From: Elusimicrobia bacterium UBA5214
GTDB lineage: Bacteria; Elusimicrobiota; UBA5214
Length of the DNA stretch: 42,447 nucleotides
Direction: 5' to 3'
NCBI GenBank assembly: GCA_002412545.1
Contig: DHVG01000009.1
Span: 1 to 42,447 of the forward strand
Below the pieces are notes generated by a model, which saw only the letters and a program-made list of their open reading frames with translations, was not told where the DNA came from and searched no databases. Below, piece by piece: positions 31,523 through 39,529 of this stretch. A program made the position numbers and the translations under genes. Each line of letters starts with the position of its first letter. Position 1 is the stretch's first letter.

Positions 31523-31985
31523 GTAATTTTTTTACCTCTTCTTTAGTGCGTAATTTTTCTAATCCTTCTATTGTTGCGTAAACTACATTAAAAGGATTAT
31601 TAGACCGCAAAGACTTAGTTAAAATATCTTTTATTCCAGCCGCTTCCAAAACAGCACGGACTGACCCCCCAGCAATAACCCCCGTACCCGGTGCAGCTGG
31701 TTTCAAAAGAACTTTACCAGCACCAAATCTACCTATAATTTCATGAGGAATTGTTGTTCCTTTAAGTGGAATAGAGATTAAATTCTTCTTTGCTCGATTT
31801 ACCCCTTTCTGAATAGCTGACTGCACTTCTTTTGCTTTACCAAGCGCACAACCCACATGTCCACTCTTATCACCAACTACAACTAAAGCATTAAAAGAAA
31901 ATCTTTTCCCTCCTTTTACCACTTTACTTACACGATTTACTGCTACTACTGTTTCTTGTAAGGCAAGTCCTTCGGAATCAATCAA
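31497..31985 (-). CDS. rpsE: 30S ribosomal protein S5
   Basis: A 162-residue S5 with VVAVNRVSKVVKGGKRFSF, VGCALGKAKEVQSAI and the C-terminal GVIAGGSVRAVLEAAGIKDI. It has roles in the mRNA entry site and decoding accuracy. It overlaps rplR by 4 bases and rplO by up to 26 bases, so the three are tightly coupled. Confidence 0.97.
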   Translation of the reverse strand: MIDSEGLALQETVVAVNRVSKVVKGGKRFSFNALVVVGDKSGHVGCALGKAKEVQSAIQKGVNRAKKNLISIPLKGTTIPHEIIGRFGAGKVLLKPAAPGTGVIAGGSVRAVLEAAGIKDILTKSLRSNNPFNVVYATIEGLEKLRTKEEVKKLRGFETAST

Positions 31986-32341
31986 AATTCCAATCCCCCT
32001 TTTCTTGCTCCTTCAGCCAAACTCTTGATTCGTCCGTGATAAGGTCTTCCTCCACGGTCAAACACAACTTCTTTTATTCCTTTTTCCAACGCTTTTTTAG
32101 CCACCAGTTCACCAACTAACCCAGCCACGCCAATTTTACCACCGGAATTCAATTCTCTCTTAAGTTCTTTAGATAAACTTGATACACCGACTAAAGTTTT
32201 GCCCAAATTGTCATCAATAATCTGTGCATATATATATTTTAGACTGCGATATACAGATAATCGTGGTCGTTTAAAAGTACCATGTATTTTCTTACGAATC
32301 CGTTTTTTACGAATGAAATACCTTATTTCTTTAGGTCTCAT
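31982..32341 (-). CDS. rplR: 50S ribosomal protein L18
   Basis: A 119-residue L18, which binds 5S rRNA. Seen: RPRLSVYRSLKYIYAQIIDD and the C-terminal VVFDRGGRPYHGRIKSLAEGARKGGLEF. It follows rplF after 39 bases and overlaps rpsE by 4. Confidence 0.97.
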   Translation of the reverse strand: MRPKEIRYFIRKKRIRKKIHGTFKRPRLSVYRSLKYIYAQIIDDNLGKTLVGVSSLSKELKRELNSGGKIGVAGLVGELVAKKALEKGIKEVVFDRGGRPYHGRIKSLAEGARKGGLEF

Positions 32342-32380
32342 CTTTTATTACCCCAAGAAAAATATGAAAAAAATGAGCAT

Positions 32381-32935
32381 TCATTTTTTTGTTCCCATAG
32401 TGGCTACTGCTGTTTTACCTACTTTACGTTTTACATATTCACCTGAATATCTAATTCCTTTACCTTTATATGGGTCGGGAGGTCTAATTGCGCGAATCCG
32501 TGCCGCTGTTTCTCCAACTAATTGTTTATCTATACCTTTCACGGTAATTGTTTGTTTTTCTGCACTAATATCTATTCCCGAAGGAAAAGGAAATTCTACC
32601 GGATGGGTATAACCTACTTGAAGAATCAACTTATTCTTTTCTACACTTGCTCTAAAACCGAGACCCTGAATATCTAACGATTTACTAAATTTTGCGGTTA
32701 CACCTTGAACCATATTTGCAATCAATACCCGAATTAACCCATGAAGAGCCCGTAACTTGGGACTTTCTCCACTACGCATTACGGAAATTTTTCCGTCAAT
32801 ATTTTCTACCTTAATTCCCGAGGGGATACTTTGACTCAGTTCTCCAAGTGGTCCATTCACTTTAACTAAGCTATTATCAAAGGTTACTTTGACTTTGTCA
32901 GGTAAAACTATTAATTTTTTGCCAATTCTACTCAT
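32381..32935 (-). CDS. rplF: 50S ribosomal protein L6
   Basis: A 184-residue L6 with the N-terminal MSRIGKKLIVLPDKVKV and the signature PDPYKGKGIRYSGEYVKRKVGK near the C terminus. It lies at the base of the L7/L12 stalk. Normal length and spc-operon position. Confidence 0.97.
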   Translation of the reverse strand: MSRIGKKLIVLPDKVKVTFDNSLVKVNGPLGELSQSIPSGIKVENIDGKISVMRSGESPKLRALHGLIRVLIANMVQGVTAKFSKSLDIQGLGFRASVEKNKLILQVGYTHPVEFPFPSGIDISAEKQTITVKGIDKQLVGETAARIRAIRPPDPYKGKGIRYSGEYVKRKVGKTAVATMGTKK

Positions 32936-32961
32936 TGGGAATCAATCACCTCTTTCTTCTT

Positions 32962-33357
32962 TTACCACATCAAACCAACAACTTCGCCACCTAATTTTTT
33001 ACTTCGTGCTTCTTCGTCAGTTATTAATCCCTGTGCAGTAGAAACAATAGCATAACCTAAACCTTTATATACTCTCGGTAATTCCTGCCAAGAACGATAT
33101 ATTCGTCGCCCTGGTTTAGAAACTCTTTTCAAACCTAAAAGTATATGTTTTCGTTCAGGGGTGTACCTGAGGTAGATACGGAGAATACCTTGTTTCCGGT
33201 CTTCAATAAACTTATAGTTAGAGATGAATCCTTTTTCTTTAAGGAGACGTGCAATATTCAACTTCATTTTTGATGCCGGGACATCTACCTTTTCTTTAAA
33301 AACTCGGTTTGCATTACGAATGACAGTAAACATCTCAGCAATTGAATCTGTAGACAT
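32962..33357 (-). CDS. rpsH: 30S ribosomal protein S8
   Basis: A 131-residue S8 with SIAEMFTVIRNANRVFKEKVDVPASKMK and the C-terminal GLGYAIVSTAQGLITDEEARSKKLGGEVVGLMW. It is a primary 16S-binding protein and often the spc-operon translational repressor; no regulatory mRNA mimic was identified here. Confidence 0.97.
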   Translation of the reverse strand: MSTDSIAEMFTVIRNANRVFKEKVDVPASKMKLNIARLLKEKGFISNYKFIEDRKQGILRIYLRYTPERKHILLGLKRVSKPGRRIYRSWQELPRVYKGLGYAIVSTAQGLITDEEARSKKLGGEVVGLMW

Positions 33358-33394
33358 AATCTTCCTCGCTTGAGGTAATTACCTCTTTTTATTA

Positions 33395-33580
33395 TTACCA
33401 ACTTGACTTAGTTACACCAGGTAGTTCACCACGATGGGCTAAAGTACGAAAACAAATTCGGCAGAGACCGAAATCGCTTATATAGCCGCGCGGTCGACCA
33501 CAGAGACGACAACGATTACGATAACGAGTAGAAAATTTTTGTGCCTTCTTCAGCTTTGCTACTGAACTTATTCTTGCCAT
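33395..33580 (-). CDS. rpsN: 30S ribosomal protein S14, zinc-binding type (type Z)
   Basis: A 61-residue short-form S14 with the zinc ribbon CRLCGRPRG and CRICF, ending in ELPGVTKSSW. This is the C+ type found in Gram-positives, thermophiles and many deep lineages. It begins 2 bases after the rplE stop. Confidence 0.97.
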   Translation of the reverse strand: MARISSVAKLKKAQKFSTRYRNRCRLCGRPRGYISDFGLCRICFRTLAHRGELPGVTKSSW

Positions 33581-33582
33581 AA

Positions 33583-34125
33583 TTATTTTTTCTGGAAAGG
33601 CATGCCGAAATAACTTAAAAGTTCTTTTGCCTCTTCATTAGTTTTAGCCGTAGTAACAAAAGTTATACTCATCCCTCTCACTTTATCTGATTTAGAAATA
33701 TCTATTTCCGGGAATATCTGTTGCTCAGTTAAACCAAGATTATAATTCCCTTGTCCATCAAAACTATTTGGATTCAGTCCACGAAAATCACGTATTCTTG
33801 GAATAGCACAATTTACTAAGCGGTCAAGAAACTCGTACATCCGTCCTCCACGCAAAGTTACCCTCAAACCGATTGGCATACCCTGCCTTAATTTAAAATT
33901 AGCAATTGACTTTTTTGCCCGACAAATTTGTGGTTTCTGTCCAGTAATAGCGGTTAATTCCTGTGTTGCGTTATCTAAGGCTTTAGGATTATCTTTTGCT
34001 TCGGAAAGACCTATATTTACCACAATTCTTTCAATAAGCGGCACTTGGAAACCATTTTTATAGCCGAATTTTTTTATCATCTCAGGAATAATTTCTTTTT
34101 TATATACTTCTTTTAATCTCGCCAT
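33583..34125 (-). CDS. rplE: 50S ribosomal protein L5
   Basis: A 180-residue L5, a 5S rRNA-binding protein contacting P-site tRNA. Seen: PLIERIVVNIGLSEAKDNPK, ITGQKPQICRAKKSIANFKLR and RGLNPNSFDGQGNYNLGL. A 96-bp gap containing a CAGACAGAT repeat separates it from rplX, where bacteria usually have almost none. Confidence 0.97.
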   Translation of the reverse strand: MARLKEVYKKEIIPEMIKKFGYKNGFQVPLIERIVVNIGLSEAKDNPKALDNATQELTAITGQKPQICRAKKSIANFKLRQGMPIGLRVTLRGGRMYEFLDRLVNCAIPRIRDFRGLNPNSFDGQGNYNLGLTEQQIFPEIDISKSDKVRGMSITFVTTAKTNEEAKELLSYFGMPFQKK

Positions 34126-34132
34126 CTTTGTT

Positions 34133-34210
34133 CACTACGATTCAGACAGATAACAAACTGATTTAAACAGATAAAGGATTTCTCCGTTTGAATCTTAGCA
34201 GTTATCTTGT
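34133..34210. repeat. CAGACAGAT-type dispersed repeat between rplX and rplE
   Basis: It begins CTACGATTCAGACAGATAAC and ends ATCTTGTTTGAATCGTT, giving an imperfect inverted pair. The same words in the same arrangement stand at 41165-41240 before rpsJ, and related ones at 9264-9445 and 18572-18666. Confidence 0.65.
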
Positions 34211-34221
34211 TTGAATCGTTT

Positions 34222-34533
34222 CTACATTATCATCTCTCCACATTTACGACAAAACCTTACTTTTTTGCCGTCGGCAAGAAAATCAAATTTAGGACGTGTC
34301 GGCTGGTCACATTTCGGGCAGAGAAGCATCACATTAGAAAGATGTATTGGTGCTTCAATTTCTCTAATTCCACCGGGTGCTGTCTGAGTAGGACGAGTAT
34401 GCTTTTTCACTATGTTCACTTTACTGACAATTATTTTTTGTTCTTGGGGAACAACTTTTAACACTTCACCCTTTTTTCCTTTATCATCACCAGTAATAAC
34501 CAAAACTTTATCTTTCTTTTTTATTGGTAACAT
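34222..34533 (-). CDS. rplX: 50S ribosomal protein L24
   Basis: A protein of about 103 residues with the KOW motif (KKDKVLVITGDDKGKKGEVLKV) and a C-terminal four-Cys motif (CPKCDQPTRP ... FCRKCGEM) likely to bind zinc, as in many bacteria. I chose the ATG at 34533 (MLPIKKKDKV), four bases after the rplN stop. A start further upstream would overlap rplN and add residues not seen in the family. Confidence 0.95.
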   Translation of the reverse strand: MLPIKKKDKVLVITGDDKGKKGEVLKVVPQEQKIIVSKVNIVKKHTRPTQTAPGGIREIEAPIHLSNVMLLCPKCDQPTRPKFDFLADGKKVRFCRKCGEMIM

Positions 34534-34537
34534 TTTA

Positions 34538-34906
34538 TTAAACAACTTCTGGGGCAAGAGAAACAATCTTTAGGAAGTTCCTTTCTCTTAATTCTCTCGC
34601 CACTGGACCAAAAATACGTGTTCCCTTAGGTTCGCCTTGGTCATCTACAATTACACCAGCGTTATCATCAAATTTTACATAACTACCATCATGACGACGT
34701 TTCTCTTTAACTACACGCACAATTACCGCACGAATAACTTCACCTTTTTTGATTGTTGCGGTAGGTAAAGCTTCTCTTACGGAAGCAATAATTACATCAC
34801 CTAAAGAGGCGTAGTGTCTCTTTGTCCCTCCAAGGACACGGAAACACCTTATTTTCCGTACACCGGAATTATCACAGACATTTATGATTGTTCTTTCTTG
34901 AATCAT
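34538..34906 (-). CDS. rplN: 50S ribosomal protein L14
   Basis: A 122-residue L14 with MIQERTIINVCDNSGVRKI and the C-terminal GPVARELRERNFLKIVSLAPEVV. I chose the ATG at 34906, which has GAGGT eight bases upstream and gives the universal MIQ start. A TTG five codons further upstream is less likely. Confidence 0.97.
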   Translation of the reverse strand: MIQERTIINVCDNSGVRKIRCFRVLGGTKRHYASLGDVIIASVREALPTATIKKGEVIRAVIVRVVKEKRRHDGSYVKFDDNAGVIVDDQGEPKGTRIFGPVARELRERNFLKIVSLAPEVV

Positions 34907-34922
34907 CTTTCGGTACCTCAAG

Positions 34923-34949
34923 ATGACCCTGAACTTGCTGAAGGGTCAT
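34923..34949. repeat. ATGACCCT-ended inverted repeat at the rpsQ stop
   Basis: ATGACCCTGAACTTGCTG followed by AAGGGTCAT forms a 27-bp palindrome. The rpsQ stop TGA is part of it. It is a short relative of the 87-bp element at the end of rplD (39532-39618). Confidence 0.65.
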
Positions 34950-35188
34950 TTCGCTTTTTCAACAATTTCAGTTAAATACCACCGTTTAAGACGAGACAAA
35001 GGTCGCGATTCAATAATTTTTACTTTATCCCCTAAATGAGCGAGATTGCCTTCATCATGCACATAATACTTTTTCTTTTTTCGGATAACCTTCTCATACA
35101 AAGAATGCCGGAGCTGACGAGTAACCAAAACAACACGAGTTTTGTTCATTTTATCACTTACGACTATTCCTTCACGTATCTTCTTCAT
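34946..35188 (-). CDS. rpsQ: 30S ribosomal protein S17
   Basis: An 80-residue OB-fold protein with KKIREGIVVSDKMNKTRVVLV and VKIIESRPLSRLKRWYLTEIV. A primary 16S binder. It overlaps rpmC by 4 bases, and its stop codon lies inside a palindromic repeat. Confidence 0.97.
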   Translation of the reverse strand: MKKIREGIVVSDKMNKTRVVLVTRQLRHSLYEKVIRKKKKYYVHDEGNLAHLGDKVKIIESRPLSRLKRWYLTEIVEKAK

Positions 35189-35394
35189 TTTTTATCTTCT
35201 ACCTCACTTCGTTTATGCTGATTCATAATTGTCAAAATCCGCGCAATATCTCGCCGTAAATTACGTATTTCTAAAGGGTTTTTTAAGGGGCTGCTCCGGT
35301 GACGAAATTTTGCTTGGAATAATTTTTCTCTTGTTTCGCGCAGCCTGGCATCCAATTCAATTGGCGAAAGTTCTCTTAGCTCTTTTGTTTTCAT
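35185..35394 (-). CDS. rpmC: 50S ribosomal protein L29
   Basis: A 69-residue helical-hairpin protein (KELRELSPIELDARLRETREKL, then NLRRDIARILTIMNQ). It lies near the exit tunnel. It overlaps rpsQ by 4 bases. The 85-bp gap before it is repeat DNA, unusual between rplP and rpmC. Confidence 0.96.
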   Translation of the reverse strand: MKTKELRELSPIELDARLRETREKLFQAKFRHRSSPLKNPLEIRNLRRDIARILTIMNQHKRSEVEDKK

Positions 35395-35397
35395 CTT

Positions 35398-35479
35398 TTT
35401 ATCGCCAAATCGCTAAAAGATTTTTTGGCGTTTTGTCGGTAGACCATGACCTATCGGGCGAGTATTTAGCGTTTTAGCG
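35398..35479. repeat. Intergenic repeat between rplP and rpmC
   Basis: It contains TTTAGCGTTTTAGCG-like words, CTAAAAGATTTTTTGGCG, and at 35436-35460 a 25-base word identical (inverted) to 7647-7671. No gene or terminator is visible; the ribosomal transcript must pass through it. Confidence 0.65.
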
Positions 35480-35893
35480 TCAATGGAGTTCCCGACTGAC
35501 AAAACGGGTCAACACCGGTAATTTATGTCCCGCTAAACGCATCGCTTCTTTTGCCTCTTCCAAAGGTATCCCGGCAAGTTCAAACATAATTCTGCCTGGT
35601 TTCACTACCGATACCCAACTTTCAACATTACCTTTGCCTTTGCCCATACGTGTCTCTGCTGGTTTTTTGGTGTATGGTTTATCCGGGAAAATTCGTAGCC
35701 AAATTTTACCACCATGCTTCAAGAAACGGGTTAAAGTCACTCTTACTGCTTCGATCTGACGATTAGTTATCCACGCTGGCTCTAAAGCTTGCAAACCATA
35801 TTCGCCAAAATTTAATCTTGTTGCTCCTTTAGATAAACCTTTAATTCGTCCCCGTTGCTGTTTACGATATTTAACTCTCTTTGGTAATAACAT
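35480..35893 (-). CDS. rplP: 50S ribosomal protein L16
   Basis: A 137-residue L16 starting MLLPKRVKYRKQQRGRIKG. Also seen: FGEYGLQALEPAWITNRQIEA and the C-terminal EAKEAMRLAGHKLPVLTRFV. I chose the ATG at 35893, the family-typical start, which overlaps the end of rpsC by 23 bases. The frame is open further upstream, but that part encodes a non-conserved lead within rpsC. Confidence 0.96.
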   Translation of the reverse strand: MLLPKRVKYRKQQRGRIKGLSKGATRLNFGEYGLQALEPAWITNRQIEAVRVTLTRFLKHGGKIWLRIFPDKPYTKKPAETRMGKGKGNVESWVSVVKPGRIMFELAGIPLEEAKEAMRLAGHKLPVLTRFVSRELH

Positions 35894-36638
35894 TCTCTTT
35901 TTTGCCTTCTTCCTGAGACGTTGAGACATCCTCTCTTCTCTCAGGTAATTCTTCCATTCTGCTTTGTTCAACTAATTTTGCTTCTTCAAGTAAATCTTTC
36001 TCTGATTTTTTGAAAAGTTCTTTCTTAAAAATCCAAACTTTCACTCCAATTTTTCCATAAGTACAAATTGCTTCAGTAAAACCATAATCAATCAAGGCGC
36101 GAAAAGTATGTAAAGGTATTCTTCCTTCTCTTAACCATTCTGAACGAGCAATCTCTGCCCCGCCGAGTCTTCCACCAACCGCCACTTTTATTCCCAGTGC
36201 CCCAGATGCTATTGACCGTTCAATTGCACGTTTCATCGCTCTTCTGTAATTAATTCTTTTCTCCAGTTGTAAAGCGATACCTTCAGCGACAAGTTGTGCA
36301 TCAAGTTCAGGCTGTTTAATCTCAAAAACATTGATCATCGTTCTCCGTCCGGTTATCCCTTCTAAATCATGTTTCAAATTCTCAATATCAGCGCCTCTTT
36401 TACCAATAACTACACCCGGACGAGCAGTGTATACATTTACCCGCAAGAATTTATTCCCCGTACGTTCAATAACAATATGAGAAACAGCAGCAAATTTTAA
36501 TTTTTCCTTAAGATAATGACGGATATGCCAATCTTCTTCAATAAGTGCAGGGAATTCACGAAATGAAGCAATCCATTTTGAATTCCATTCTTCAATAAAA
36601 CCTAATCTTACTGCACGCGGTGGTATCTTCTGTCCCAT
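35871..36638 (-). CDS. rpsC: 30S ribosomal protein S3
   Basis: An S3 of about 255 residues: MGQKIPPRAVRLGFIEEWNS, the KH domain with TARPGVVIGKRGADIE, and the C-terminal domain with GALGIKVAVGGRLGGAEIARSEW. A non-conserved charged tail of about 40 residues (EERREDVSTSQEEGKKENV type) follows, some of it read from DNA overlapping rplP. The ATG at 36638 has AAGGAG six bases upstream, which decides it over an in-frame start at 36662. Confidence 0.96.
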   Translation of the reverse strand: MGQKIPPRAVRLGFIEEWNSKWIASFREFPALIEEDWHIRHYLKEKLKFAAVSHIVIERTGNKFLRVNVYTARPGVVIGKRGADIENLKHDLEGITGRRTMINVFEIKQPELDAQLVAEGIALQLEKRINYRRAMKRAIERSIASGALGIKVAVGGRLGGAEIARSEWLREGRIPLHTFRALIDYGFTEAICTYGKIGVKVWIFKKELFKKSEKDLLEEAKLVEQSRMEELPERREDVSTSQEEGKKENVITKES

Positions 36639-36680
36639 ATGTTCTCCTTTAGAAAATTCCAATTCCCCAATTTTCTAATC

Positions 36681-37010
36681 TTACAATTTATCTGCGACTA
36701 CTATAGTTAGATGACAAGTTTTCCGTTTATAAGGCATCGGGCGCCCCATCGGACCAGCGTGGAACCGTTTTAATACTGGCCCGGGCGTAACATATACTCT
36801 CTTCAGGTAAAGATTCCCCAAAGGAACATTTTTACCGGCATTACTCACTGCTGAATGAAGTGTCTTTTCTACAATCGGCCTTGCTGCTTTGGGGGTAAAT
36901 TTCAAAATCCGATAAGCTTGCTCCACTGATTTACCACGCACTAAATCCAAAACTTGTGCTACTTTACGCGAAGAGATTCTCTGGTATCTTGCATAAGCAA
37001 TTGCTTCCAT
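36681..37010 (-). CDS. rplV: 50S ribosomal protein L22
   Basis: A 109-residue L22 with the N-terminal ARYQRISSRKVAQVLDLVRG, the exit-tunnel loop region and the C-terminal RPMPYKRKTCHLTIVV. The 87-bp gap from rpsS is filled with AACTTACCTAACACCCTAAC-like repeat words. Confidence 0.97.
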   Translation of the reverse strand: MEAIAYARYQRISSRKVAQVLDLVRGKSVEQAYRILKFTPKAARPIVEKTLHSAVSNAGKNVPLGNLYLKRVYVTPGPVLKRFHAGPMGRPMPYKRKTCHLTIVVADKL

Positions 37011-37097
37011 AATTTTTAAGTTAAAAAGTTAGTCAAGTTATTCAAGTTAGAAAGTTTTACTTCTTTACTTCCTAACTTACCTAACACCCTAACTTAA

Positions 37098-37385
37098 TTA
37101 AGTAAGTTCCGTGGCTTCTTTAGTATGTGCTTCACCATGACCACGAAAGATTCGTGTTGGCGCAAATTCTCCCAACCGATGCCCAACCATTTGTTCAGTA
37201 ATATAAACGGGAATAAACTTTTTCCCGTTATGCACCGCAAATGTATAACCGACAAAATCAGGGGTAATCATTGAGGCACGTGCCCAAGTTTTAATCATCT
37301 TTTTTTCACCCAATTGTTGCATTTTATGTAGTTTCTCAAGTAGTTTTTCATCTACATAAGGTCCTTTTTTCGTTGAGCGTCCCAT
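37098..37385 (-). CDS. rpsS: 30S ribosomal protein S19
   Basis: A 95-residue S19 with MGRSTKKGPYVDEKLLEKL, TWARASMITPDFVGYTFAVHNG and HRLGEFAPTRIFRGHG. It has a GGAGG site upstream. Its usual neighbour rplB is separated from it here by the receiver-GGDEF gene. Confidence 0.97.
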   Translation of the reverse strand: MGRSTKKGPYVDEKLLEKLHKMQQLGEKKMIKTWARASMITPDFVGYTFAVHNGKKFIPVYITEQMVGHRLGEFAPTRIFRGHGEAHTKEATELT

Positions 37386-37414
37386 CCTTTTTCTACCTCC
37401 ATAAAATAAAAAAT

Positions 37415-38371
37415 TTATTTATTAAAATCAACAAAATCTTGTCGGCGGTCACGAACAAGTGTGCTTCCTTTCTGTTCCCCTCTACTCTTTGCATACTTTT
37501 TCATCTCGCTTAAGAGGTCTACTAACCTACCGTAGTGTTTAATTTCACGATTTTCGTTCGTCACTATTGCCAGCGAAACTGTCATCAAGGGGAAATTATG
37601 AGATTTCCATTGCCGGTCGTAAGTAGTAATATACCCTCTTTCCCGGTCACGTTGGTCGTAGTAACGAGGAATCTCCTTGTCAAATGTTTCAGCAATTTTT
37701 ACACAGATTTGTTCAACCTTGTCCGTAGAAGTAACCAAGATGAAGTCATCACCCCCGATATGACCAAGGAAATCGGATTTATCCCCAATACTTTCCAATA
37801 TGCTAAGGATAATCTTACTCAACAATTGAATAATTTGGTCTCCCCGCGAATAACCATAATAATCGTTGTAGGATTTAAAATTATCTATATCAATATAACT
37901 GACAGCAAATTTCTCACCTTTATTGATTCGTCTGGTTGCCTCCTCTTCAATACTATAACTCCCTGGTAATTGAGTTAAAGGATTTAGAGAAAGATATTCT
38001 CTGGTTCGGCGAATCAAACGGGAAATCCGTACCTTTAATTCTTCCGGTTCAAAAGGTTTAAGCAGATAATCATCAGCACCAATTTTCAAACCAGTAATTC
38101 GGTCAGTAGGATGAGTCCGTGAACCAGTAAACATGATCACCGGGATAAAACGTGTTTCCCTATCTTCACGTAACTTACGACATACATGAAAACCATCAAT
38201 ATCAGGTAAATCAACATCTAAAATAATTAAATTTGGCAATTCTTCTTTTGCTTTCTCAAGACCCGACCCACCTTCATAGGCAATAATAACTTCGTATTCG
38301 GAACTCAAAATTGTTTCTACCGAAACAGCAAGATTGGCATCATCATCAATGAGGAGAATTTTATTTCTCAA
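37415..38371 (-). CDS. Response regulator with receiver and divergent GGDEF domain, inserted in the S10 operon
   Basis: A 318-residue protein. The receiver (1-120) has the acidic pocket IDDDAN, phosphoacceptor Asp52 in ILDVDLPDIDG, Thr82 and Lys105 in LLKPFEP. The GGDEF domain (about 130-305) begins NPLTQLPGSYSIEEE and has metal-site IDIDNFKSYNDYYGYSRGD. Its signature is GGDDF (207-211) rather than GGDEF/GGEEF, and the I-site Arg is replaced (DKSD). It may be weakly active or a nucleotide-binding sensor. The start is TTG at 38371, one base after the rplB stop, with GGGGT in the rplB end as the likely ribosome site; it therefore appears translationally coupled to rplB. rpsS begins 29 bases after it. 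No partner histidine kinase is in the window. Confidence 0.9.
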   Translation of the reverse strand: MRNKILLIDDDANLAVSVETILSSEYEVIIAYEGGSGLEKAKEELPNLIILDVDLPDIDGFHVCRKLREDRETRFIPVIMFTGSRTHPTDRITGLKIGADDYLLKPFEPEELKVRISRLIRRTREYLSLNPLTQLPGSYSIEEEATRRINKGEKFAVSYIDIDNFKSYNDYYGYSRGDQIIQLLSKIILSILESIGDKSDFLGHIGGDDFILVTSTDKVEQICVKIAETFDKEIPRYYDQRDRERGYITTYDRQWKSHNFPLMTVSLAIVTNENREIKHYGRLVDLLSEMKKYAKSRGEQKGSTLVRDRRQDFVDFNK

Positions 38372-38372
38372 T

Positions 38373-39212
38373 TTATACCCCGGCGTATACTTTTGTTTTT
38401 CTTTGCATAATCATCCAATCCCATATTTTTTTCTTCCGTGTTTTATATCCTTTTGCCGGTTGGTTCCAAGGAGAACGAGGTTGATTATGTCCTTTCGATT
38501 TACCGCGCCCACCACCATGGGGATGGTCTACTGCGTTCATTGCTGTACCTCTTACCGTTGGACGAAAACCGAGATACCGTTTACGCCCAGCTTTACCAAG
38601 ATTAATATTCGCATGGTCTGGATTGGATACTTGCCCAATAGTAGCCAAACAATTTATTGAAAAAAGACGAATTTCACCCGAGGGCATTTTTATTTGTGCG
38701 TATTCACCCTCTTTCGCCATTAACTGTGCACTCGAACCTGCTGAACGAACAATTTGTCCTCCTCTACCAGGTAGAAGCTCAAGATTATGAATAAATGTTC
38801 CTTCCGGAATTTCAGAAAGAGGTAAGGTATTACCTGTTTTGATTTCTGCCTCTGGTCCGGAAATAACTGTATCACCAACTTTCAAACCTACCGGTTGAAG
38901 AATGTAACGTTTTTCACCATCAGTATATTCAAGTAAAGCAATCCGTGCTGAACGATTTGGGTCATATTCAATCGCGATAACTTTCGCAGGAAGACCAAAT
39001 TTATCCCTTTTAAAATCAATAATTCGGTAACGACGTTTATGCCCACCACCACGATGACGGACCATTATCTGTCCGCTATTGTTCCGACCAGCTTTTTTCC
39101 TCAAAGCAATAGTCAAAGATTTTTCTGGTTCATCTTTAGTTAAATCAAAAAAATCTTCCGTCGTAATGAATCGTCTTGATTGTGTATAAGGCTTATATGA
39201 TTTTATCGGCAT
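38373..39212 (-). CDS. rplB: 50S ribosomal protein L2
   Basis: A 279-residue L2 of normal length with IKSYKPYTQSRRFITTEDF, IEYDPNRSARIALLEYTDG and the peptidyl-transferase signature GTAMNAVDHPHGGGRGKSKG. The stop is one base from the TTG start of the receiver-GGDEF gene, which replaces rpsS as the next gene. Confidence 0.97.
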   Translation of the reverse strand: MPIKSYKPYTQSRRFITTEDFFDLTKDEPEKSLTIALRKKAGRNNSGQIMVRHRGGGHKRRYRIIDFKRDKFGLPAKVIAIEYDPNRSARIALLEYTDGEKRYILQPVGLKVGDTVISGPEAEIKTGNTLPLSEIPEGTFIHNLELLPGRGGQIVRSAGSSAQLMAKEGEYAQIKMPSGEIRLFSINCLATIGQVSNPDHANINLGKAGRKRYLGFRPTVRGTAMNAVDHPHGGGRGKSKGHNQPRSPWNQPAKGYKTRKKKIWDWMIMQRKTKVYAGV

Positions 39213-39226
39213 ATCTTCCCTTAAAA

Positions 39227-39514
39227 TTATCTCTTTTCTTCCAATTCAATACTCTGCCCTTTTTTCAAAGTGACCACAGATTTCTTCCAGTCCGGTTTGT
39301 AACCTTCGTGAACACCAAAACGTCTTTTCTTACCAGGAAAAATTGCTGTATTCACTTTTTCCACTTTTACTTTAAAGAGTTCTTCAATTGCTTTTTTAAT
39401 TTCCTGTTTGTTAGCACTTTTATCAACTGCAAAAAGATATTTATTTCCCTTCTCTTTTTGGTAAGTAGATTTTTCAGTAATAATTGGATGTTTAACAATT
39501 TGATAAGAATTCAT
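39227..39514 (-). CDS. rplW: 50S ribosomal protein L23
   Basis: A 95-residue L23 with SYQIVKHPIITEKSTYQKEKG and VDKSANKQEIKKAIEELFKVKVEKVNT. It forms the docking site for signal recognition particle and trigger factor. Order rplD-rplW-rplB is standard. Confidence 0.96.
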   Translation of the reverse strand: MNSYQIVKHPIITEKSTYQKEKGNKYLFAVDKSANKQEIKKAIEELFKVKVEKVNTAIFPGKKRRFGVHEGYKPDWKKSVVTLKKGQSIELEEKR

Positions 39515-39529
39515 AGTTCGATATTCTCA

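Noticed and set aside
35480..35971. Longer L16 start at 35971
   Set aside because: The extra 26 residues are read from inside rpsC and are not conserved; the ATG at 35893 gives the standard L16 N terminus.
37415..38371. Assembly mis-join explaining the GGDEF gene in the S10 operon
   Set aside because: Junctions are tight (1 and 29 bases), in the same strand, and each neighbour is complete; a mis-join would rarely leave this. It is still worth checking with reads.
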